Origin: Alphaproteobacteria bacterium
GTDB lineage: Bacteria > Pseudomonadota > Alphaproteobacteria > UBA8366
DNA: 10,989 nt
Direction of reading: 5' to 3'
Assembly: GCA_029861675.1 (NCBI GenBank)
Contig: JAOTYV010000152.1
Span: forward strand, 1-10,989
The position numbers were made by a program, and so were the translations under genes. This document shows, one piece after another, positions 5,982-10,989 of this stretch (position 1 is the stretch's first letter; each line of letters begins with the position of its first letter). The notes below the pieces were generated by a model that saw nothing but the letters and a program-made list of their open reading frames with translations, searched no databases and was not told the origin of the DNA.

Positions 5982-7961
5982 ATGCCAGAAGATCTTTTTG
6001 ACAGTGCGCCCAAGCGCAAAACCTCAAGCTACTCTGCCAAAGATATTGAGGTCCTCGAGGGGCTCGAACCCGTACGCCGCCGCCCCGGTATGTATATCGG
6101 CGGCACCGACGAACGCGCCATGCATCACCTGGCCGCCGAGGTCCTGGACAACGCGATGGACGAGGCGGTGGCCGGTCACGCAAGCCGGATCGAAATGTCG
6201 CTGGAAGCGGATGGTTTCGTGACCGTGCGCGACAACGGCCGCGGCATTCCGGTCGATCCGCATCCCAAATTCAAGAAGAAATCGGCGCTGGAAGTCATCA
6301 TGACGACGCTGCATTCCGGCGGTAAATTTTCCGGCAAGAGCTACGACACCGCCGGCGGCCTGCACGGTGTGGGAATCTCCGTCGTCAATGCGCTTTCCGA
6401 TACCATGACCGTCGAGGTCGCGCGCGACCGCAAGCTGCACGTGCAGAGCTATGCGCGTGGCGCGCCGAAGGGGCCGCTCAAGAAAGGCGGCGAGGTGAAT
6501 AATCGCCGCGGCACCACGGTGCGATTCCATCCCGATCCGAAAATTTTCGGCGATAAGGCGCTATTCAGGCCGGCGACCCTGTACCGCATGGCCCGTTCGA
6601 AGGCGTATCTGTTTCGCGGTGTCGAAATTCGCTGGAACTGCGACGCCAAGCTCCTCAAGGGCGATGATGAAACGCCGGAGAACGACAAGCTGCATTTCCC
6701 CGGCGGCTTGCAGGACTACCTGGCCGCCACCGTCGACGCCCGCCCGACCATCACGCCGAATGCCTTCGCCGGCCGGGTGAGCAACGGCGTCGGCAAGGTC
6801 GAATGGGCGATCTGCTGGCCGCAGGATGAAGAAGGTTTCGTCAACTCCTACTGCAACACCATCCCGACTCCGCAAGGCGGCAGCCATGATTCCGCGCTGC
6901 GCTCGGCGCTGGCGCGGGGATTGAAGAACTACGCCGACATGACCGGCACAAAGAAGGCTTCGGCGGTCACCGCCGAGGACGTGTTGGGCGGCGCCTGCGT
7001 GATGCTGTCGGTCTTCATCACCGATCCGCAATTCCAGGGCCAGACCAAGGAACGGCTGAGCTCACCGGCCGCCGCCAAGCTGGTCGAAGGGTCGGTACGC
7101 GATCATTTCGAACTGTGGCTGTCAGGCGACCCGGCAAGCGCCGGCGACCTGATGGAACGCGTGCTGGAACGCGCCGACGAACGCCAGCGCAAGCGCAGTT
7201 CCCGCGATCTCGCCCGTAAATCGGCGACCCGGAAACTGCGGCTGCCCGGCAAGCTCACCGATTGCTCGCAAAGCTCATCGGCCGGCACCGAATTGTTCCT
7301 GGTCGAGGGCGACTCCGCCGGCGGCTCCGCCAAACAGGCGCGCAACCGGGCGAACCAAGCGGTGCTCCCCTTGCGCGGCAAGATCCTCAACGTCGCCAGC
7401 GCATCCGCCGACAAAATGGCCGGCAACCAGGAAATCGCCGACCTGATCCAGGCGCTCGGCTGCGGCACGCGCAGCGATTACAACGGCGACAAACTGCGGT
7501 ATGAGCGGATCATCATCATGACCGACGCCGATGTGGACGGTGCGCATATCGCCTCGCTGCTCATGACATTCTTTTACCGCGAGATGGCCGGACTGATTCA
7601 AGACGGGCGGCTCTTTCTCGCCATGCCGCCGCTGTACCGCCTGACCCATGGCGGCACCACCGCATATGCCCGCGACGACGCCCACAAGGTCGAAATCGAA
7701 AAGACGATTTTCAAGGGCAAGACCAAGATCGATGTCAGCCGCTTCAAAGGCCTCGGCGAGATGCCGCCGGCGCAATTGCGCGAGACAACGATGAACCCCG
7801 AGACGCGAACATTGTTGCAGGTCAAACTGCCGGATCAGTCGGAAAAGAATAAATACCGGGAAACGGCGCAGTTGGTGGAAAGCCTGATGGGCCGCAAACC
7901 TGAAAAGCGCTTCAAGTACATCCAGGAAAACGCGCAATTCGTCCGCGATCTGGACGTTTGA
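5982..7961 (+). CDS. parE: DNA topoisomerase IV subunit B
   Basis: The 659-residue ATPase subunit of topoisomerase IV, which with ParC decatenates daughter chromosomes. Seen: GHKL ATPase start with LEGLEPVRRRPGMYIG and AEVLDNAMDEA (Mg-binding Asn), DNGRGIPVD, the ATP-lid region TAGGLHGVGISVVNALS, then the transducer domain, then TOPRIM with EGDSAGG (442-448), acidic TDADVDG (514-520) and RFKGLGEMPPAQL near the C-terminus. Length and the start PEDLFDSAP favour ParE over GyrB, which is typically longer in alphaproteobacteria. The ATG at 5982 is chosen. A GTG at 5943 would add 13 residues but falls at the -35 region of the promoter. Transcription is probably its own, from the TATAAT at 5969-5974, independent of the peptidase gene. 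Confidence 0.93.
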   Translation: MPEDLFDSAPKRKTSSYSAKDIEVLEGLEPVRRRPGMYIGGTDERAMHHLAAEVLDNAMDEAVAGHASRIEMSLEADGFVTVRDNGRGIPVDPHPKFKKKSALEVIMTTLHSGGKFSGKSYDTAGGLHGVGISVVNALSDTMTVEVARDRKLHVQSYARGAPKGPLKKGGEVNNRRGTTVRFHPDPKIFGDKALFRPATLYRMARSKAYLFRGVEIRWNCDAKLLKGDDETPENDKLHFPGGLQDYLAATVDARPTITPNAFAGRVSNGVGKVEWAICWPQDEEGFVNSYCNTIPTPQGGSHDSALRSALARGLKNYADMTGTKKASAVTAEDVLGGACVMLSVFITDPQFQGQTKERLSSPAAAKLVEGSVRDHFELWLSGDPASAGDLMERVLERADERQRKRSSRDLARKSATRKLRLPGKLTDCSQSSSAGTELFLVEGDSAGGSAKQARNRANQAVLPLRGKILNVASASADKMAGNQEIADLIQALGCGTRSDYNGDKLRYERIIIMTDADVDGAHIASLLMTFFYREMAGLIQDGRLFLAMPPLYRLTHGGTTAYARDDAHKVEIEKTIFKGKTKIDVSRFKGLGEMPPAQLRETTMNPETRTLLQVKLPDQSEKNKYRETAQLVESLMGRKPEKRFKYIQENAQFVRDLDV

Positions 7962-8014
7962 TGATTAGCGATAGTGTACACGCGGGTGCGCCCAACCATC
8001 AATAAATTCCACCA

Positions 8015-8030
8015 AGCCTACCAGTAGGCT
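8015..8030. repeat. short dyad between convergent genes
   Basis: AGCCTA (8015-8020), CCAG, TAGGCT (8025-8030) is a 6-bp stem at the 3' end of the minus-strand gene, overlapping its stop, and 53 nt after the parE stop. No T run follows on either strand, so a terminator role is weak. Confidence 0.3.
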
Positions 8031-8677
8031 TCCATCCAGTGCTCGCGTTCGGCCCAATAGACACACCACCGTCCCGCCGACAAGACGACATGGACTTGGA
8101 ATTGAATGCCATCGGCATCTTCCGTGTCTAAATTATCGATATCGAGACCATGCCGGCTTGCATAATCTTCCGCTTTCCCAAGTAGATCGCGCCCGTAGGC
8201 GAGAAATTCGTCCGGCATCATCGGTAAATAGGCGCGGTCAAGCAGGGTCTCGCCGATAATCTCCGCGCAGTCGGTCAAGAATTCCGCACGGAAGGAATAG
8301 GCTTCCACATGTCCCATTGGCGCATTGCTGTAGACCGGTATCCCGTCACAAGGCGGAAGGAGGTCGAGCACACGGTATCCTGCAGCTTCACGGAGTGCAT
8401 TTTCCAGTTGCTCCTCGGTGAAATCCGGATTTTCACTACGGCGAAATTCCCGGGCCCAATTGTCCGCCGCCGCGTCCTGCCCGACCACCGGCGCCTGCAA
8501 AGTCTCAAAAGCGGATATGGAAATTTCGAAGAAACGTTCTTCGAGAGCATTTTTCTCCTCATCCGGTAATTCAGATGAGGTCCCATCTTTCGGTTCGGTC
8601 AGCTTGTCAAAAATCTGCTTGAATTCAGGTTCAAAGCCCGGTTTGGGCTTATTTCCCGGTAACCAATCAAGGCCCAT
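8018..8677 (-). CDS. acidic soluble protein of unknown function
   Basis: 219 residues with no signal peptide or membrane segment and strongly acidic overall. The N-terminus MGLDWLPGNKPKPGFEPEF is a distinctive Gly/Pro-rich stretch that I recall from uncharacterised alphaproteobacterial proteins, but I know no function. Then come a charged helical region (about 35-60), DNWAREFRRSENPDFTEEQLENALREA (73-99) and a segment rich in Cys, Pro and Tyr (DLLPPCDGIPVYSN, 105-118). The C-terminus is unusually aromatic (GRWCVYWAEREHWMEAYW). The start at 8677 has AAGAGG (complement of 8688-8693) 10 nt upstream. Codons are less GC-biased than in parE next door, which may point to horizontal acquisition or relaxed selection. 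It is convergent with parE, with no operon partner visible. Confidence 0.8.
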   Translation of the reverse strand: MGLDWLPGNKPKPGFEPEFKQIFDKLTEPKDGTSSELPDEEKNALEERFFEISISAFETLQAPVVGQDAAADNWAREFRRSENPDFTEEQLENALREAAGYRVLDLLPPCDGIPVYSNAPMGHVEAYSFRAEFLTDCAEIIGETLLDRAYLPMMPDEFLAYGRDLLGKAEDYASRHGLDIDNLDTEDADGIQFQVHVVLSAGRWCVYWAEREHWMEAYW

Positions 8678-8929
8678 AATGCGTCATCCTCTTCCCTGCA
8701 AGGCGTCGCTATTTTCGTCGCGGCCTGGGGGAGACTTAGTCGGCGCAGGCGTGTAATTCACCTGGAACTTCTTGCATTGCCCACGGCAAATCCGGCCGTG
8801 ACAATTACAGATCAAAGTTAATTGTTTGTTGCCTATACGGGGCCATCCGGGATCCCGGCAAGGCCCGCGAACTCGGCTTGATTACCGATCAACCCGTGAA
8901 ATTATGAACAATTCAGACCACCGCCCTTA

Positions 8930-8947
8930 GTTCGGCGTTGACCGAAC
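8930..8947. promoter_or_regulatory. inverted repeat upstream of the transporter gene
   Basis: GTTCGG, 6-nt spacer, CCGAAC, centred about 77 nt before the GTG start. Size and placement would suit a dimeric repressor or activator site, but it could equally be chance in a GC-rich sequence. Confidence 0.25.
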
Positions 8948-9003
8948 CATCGAAGCACCCGGGCGCGTATCCTGCATGGAATAGACCTAACGCACATTGA
9001 GCC

Positions 9004-9008
9004 GGGGG
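9004..9008 (+). promoter_or_regulatory. ribosome binding site deciding the transporter start
   Basis: GGGGG ends 6 nt before the GTG at 9015. The in-frame TTG at 8997 has no comparable site upstream, so GTG 9015 is preferred. Confidence 0.5.
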
Positions 9009-9014
9009 CATTCC

Positions 9015-9965
9015 GTGACGGCGCTCGACGACGCTTTACCAAGCCAGGCGAAAACCCTGAAATCCGACGGCCCCGGTGCGCTGGATTACGCCCTGCTGGT
9101 CCTCCTGGCGGTGCTGTGGGGGAGTTCATACGCCTTCATCAAGATCGCGGTGGAGACCGTGCCGCCGCTCACCACAATCGCCATCCGGGCCCTGCTCGCG
9201 AGCCTGATCCTGATCGCCGTGGCGAAGGCCCAGGGACACCGCCTGGACACCGTGCGTGGCCATTGGCCCGCCCTGCTGATGCAGGCCCTATTGAACAGCA
9301 TCCTGCCCTTCACGCTGATCGCGTGGAGCCTGCTGTACATCGACAGCGGCCTCGCGGGCATTCTCAACGCCACGCCGCCGATCTTCGTTCTCCTGATTAC
9401 CTATCTCTACACCCGGCACGAGCCCGTGACCCTATCGAGCCTGCTCGGCGTTGCCGCGGGCATTGGCGGCGTCACGCTGATGATCGGCATCGACGCCCTG
9501 TCCGGTCTCGGCCAAAGCGCCCTGGCGCAGCTCGCCGTGACCGCCGCAAGCCTATGCTATGGTTTCGCCGCGATTTACGGCCGCCGCTTCAATGCGGTTC
9601 CCCCCGCGATGACCGGCGCCGGGACGATGGCCTGGGCGGCGGTCGTACTGGTCCCGCTAAGCCTCTTCTTCGACCGGCCGTGGACCGTGTCACCCTCCGC
9701 CGCGTCGCTGGCGGCGCTGTTTTTCCTCTCCGCGTTCAGTACCGCCCTTGCGCTGATCCTGTATTTCCGTCTGATCCGCACCCTGGGCTCGATGGGACTG
9801 TCCAGCAACAGCTACCTCCGCGTGGCGATCAGCGTCTGTGTCGGCGTGGCGTTCCTCGGCGAATCCATCGGCTGGCCGACCGTTGCCGGGGTGATCCTCA
9901 TCCTGACCGGCGTGGCCACGATCAACCGGGCCAAACGCGCGGGCGCCCGAGACCCAGCCAAATAG
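9015..9965 (+). CDS. EamA-family (DMT superfamily) transporter
   Basis: A 316-residue inner-membrane protein with ten predicted helices arranged as two EamA repeats (about 22-145 and 155-300). This is the standard layout of drug/metabolite exporters of this family. Seen: the first-repeat signature LLAVLWGSSYAFIKIAVETVP, then PLTTIAIRALLASLI, GILNATPPIFVLLITYL at the end of repeat one, and in repeat two AFSTALALILYFRLIRTLG and LGESIGWPTVAGVILILTGV, the usual last-helix segment followed by a short basic tail. Substrate is unknown; members export amino acids, purines or other metabolites. The start is uncertain between GTG 9015 (chosen, RBS) and TTG 8997. The stop lies 7 nt from that of the convergent isomerase-like gene, leaving no room for a separate terminator. 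Confidence 0.9.
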   Translation: MTALDDALPSQAKTLKSDGPGALDYALLVLLAVLWGSSYAFIKIAVETVPPLTTIAIRALLASLILIAVAKAQGHRLDTVRGHWPALLMQALLNSILPFTLIAWSLLYIDSGLAGILNATPPIFVLLITYLYTRHEPVTLSSLLGVAAGIGGVTLMIGIDALSGLGQSALAQLAVTAASLCYGFAAIYGRRFNAVPPAMTGAGTMAWAAVVLVPLSLFFDRPWTVSPSAASLAALFFLSAFSTALALILYFRLIRTLGSMGLSSNSYLRVAISVCVGVAFLGESIGWPTVAGVILILTGVATINRAKRAGARDPAK

Positions 9966-9972
9966 ATCGGGA

Positions 9973-10797
9973 TTACACAATCAGCGGCCGGAAGAACCCT
10001 GCCGCTTCCGCCATCGCGTCGTCGACGGATTGGCCCTCCCGCAGCGGCTGATGCACCGTAAACCAGCCGTCATAGCCGACCGCGCGCAGCGTTTCGACGA
10101 TCGGCAGGACATCGACCCCGCCGGCGTCGTCCAAGGGGACATAGCGGACCCCCACCACGCCCATGCGCCGCGACGGGAAAGCGATCGGCGAGCCCGGATC
10201 GAGCCGCACATTCTGGAAGAACACGTTGAACAGATGCGGCGCCAGCCGGCGCACGGCGTCCGGCCCGTAGTCGCCGCCGCACGCCATGATATTCGCCGGA
10301 TCGAAGGTCACGCCGAAATTTTCACGGCCGACGGCGGCCACAACGTCGAGCGCCAGATCCACGGTTTCGCACAGCGTGCCCCAATGGGTTTGATGGGCGA
10401 TTGCCAGGCCCCGTTCCGCAGCCATATCGGCGGCGCGGCGCATGCGGCCGACATCCTCCACGTCATGCGCCATCACCCGGATCAGCCGGCTGCCCAGGGC
10501 CTCCGCCAAATCGAGATAGGGCGTGATATTTCGCAACGCCGTCGTGGCGTCGGCGGTATTGGCGGCGAGCGCGACATCGCCGGTCACCAGGGACACCGCG
10601 AGCCCGTGCCGGTCCAGCAATCGCTTCACCCCGGCCACCCGCTCGGGCGGCGAGTCCACCGACACCACGGACGCCCGCATCGACAGCCCGTCGATGCCAA
10701 GCGCCGCTGCCCTTGGCGCAAGCACGTCGATCGGGACCGCCGCCACATCCTTGCGCTTCGGCGATTCGGCGATACGAACGGACAGGGAAAGTTTCAT
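9973..10797 (-). CDS. TIM-barrel sugar phosphate isomerase/epimerase-like protein
   Basis: 274 residues of the xylose-isomerase-like TIM-barrel (AP endonuclease 2) family, whose members isomerise or epimerise sugars, inositol derivatives or hydroxypyruvate. Seen: MKLSLSVRIAES start, strand-helix repeats, SRLIRVMAHD (103-112), GLAIAHQTHWGTLCETVDLAL (130-150), NFGVTFDPANIMACGGDYGP (160-179), LAPHLFNVFFQNVRLDPG (185-202) and the closing GYDGWFTVHQ (241-250). At the position where many members have a metal-binding Glu the sequence reads HQTHWGTLCET. I recall a subgroup with this QTH pattern, so it may be natural rather than inactivating. The start ATG at 10797 fits the family N-terminus, but its Shine-Dalgarno is weak. 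Substrate is unknown. The partial gene upstream on the same strand, 94 bp away, might be in the same operon. Confidence 0.88.
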   Translation of the reverse strand: MKLSLSVRIAESPKRKDVAAVPIDVLAPRAAALGIDGLSMRASVVSVDSPPERVAGVKRLLDRHGLAVSLVTGDVALAANTADATTALRNITPYLDLAEALGSRLIRVMAHDVEDVGRMRRAADMAAERGLAIAHQTHWGTLCETVDLALDVVAAVGRENFGVTFDPANIMACGGDYGPDAVRRLAPHLFNVFFQNVRLDPGSPIAFPSRRMGVVGVRYVPLDDAGGVDVLPIVETLRAVGYDGWFTVHQPLREGQSVDDAMAEAAGFFRPLIV

Positions 10798-10891
10798 GCC
10801 CAGAGTAGAGCAAGAAAGCGGTCAGCCTTGCAAATTCACAAGCGGACGTCAGCCGATCCAACGATCAAAGGAGTATCCTAATCTCAGTCCT

Positions 10892-10989
<98 letters not shown>

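Larger units (their letters stand above)
8678..9014. other. gene-poor stretch upstream of the DMT transporter
   Basis: About 337 bp without a convincing gene. It contains the ribosome binding site of the minus-strand gene (near 8688-8693), a 12-bp perfect palindrome CCGGGATCCCGG (8847-8858) and a 6-bp dyad GTTCGG-N6-CCGAAC (8930-8947). A short plus-strand reading frame ends at 8907 and resembles a protein C-terminus. No clear -35/-10 pair for the transporter was found. Confidence 0.45.

Noticed and set aside
5014..6183. Minus-strand open frame of about 390 codons across the C13 peptidase and parE start
   Set aside because: Antisense to two recognised genes and to the intergenic promoter; composition is that of a GC-rich shadow frame.
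9116..10051. Plus-strand frame of about 310 codons overlapping the transporter in another frame
   Set aside because: Arg/Pro/His-rich shadow with no hydrophobic segments; the overlapping frame encodes a clear ten-helix EamA protein.
10030..10881. Plus-strand frame of about 280 codons opposite the isomerase-like gene
   Set aside because: Antisense shadow, rich in Arg, His and Gln; the minus strand carries family motifs throughout.

Overview
The window is GC-rich bacterial chromosome with tightly packed, mostly housekeeping genes. The glnB-glnA pair with a candidate sigma-54 promoter, the ParE subunit, the codon bias and the overall protein character suggest an alphaproteobacterium, possibly a Rhodospirillales-like lineage; this is inferred from family knowledge, not from a search. 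I see no CRISPR array, insertion sequence, prophage gene or recognisable defence operon.

Layout, left to right. A tRNA-His(GTG) gene lies on the minus strand near the left edge (126-202) with its own candidate promoter. A class I/II PLP aminotransferase follows on the plus strand (347-1513). Next is the nitrogen-regulation operon glnB (PII) and glnA (type I glutamine synthetase) at 1725-3550, with a near-consensus -24/-12 element upstream and a perfect rho-independent terminator at 3583-3610. Between the terminator and the next gene are a nested stem-loop and a 12-codon micro-ORF. A small secreted protein of unknown function is encoded on the minus strand (3743-4117). An AT-rich regulatory region (about 4200-4464) then leads into a polytopic membrane protein with a C-terminal C13 (legumain-like) peptidase domain (4465-5853). 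parE (topoisomerase IV subunit B, 5982-7961) follows, with a -10 box placed so that the transcript is probably leaderless. The right part holds an unrecognised acidic soluble protein (minus, 8018-8677), a gene-poor stretch (8678-9014), an EamA/DMT-family transporter (9015-9965), a convergent TIM-barrel sugar-phosphate isomerase/epimerase-like protein (minus, 9973-10797), and the glycine-rich C-terminus of a gene cut by the right edge (minus, 10892-10989).

How the genes work together: glnB and glnA form one nitrogen-assimilation unit, in which PII senses 2-oxoglutarate/ATP/ADP and controls glutamine synthetase adenylylation and NtrB/NtrC activity. The other genes look like independent transcription units. 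The least ordinary content is the membrane-anchored C13 peptidase with its roughly 110-nt leader, which has competing base-pairings and a short upstream ORF, the probable leaderless parE, and the structured RNA with micro-ORF downstream of glnA. I did not find convincing evidence for a new multi-gene system; the C13 peptidase locus is the best lead.
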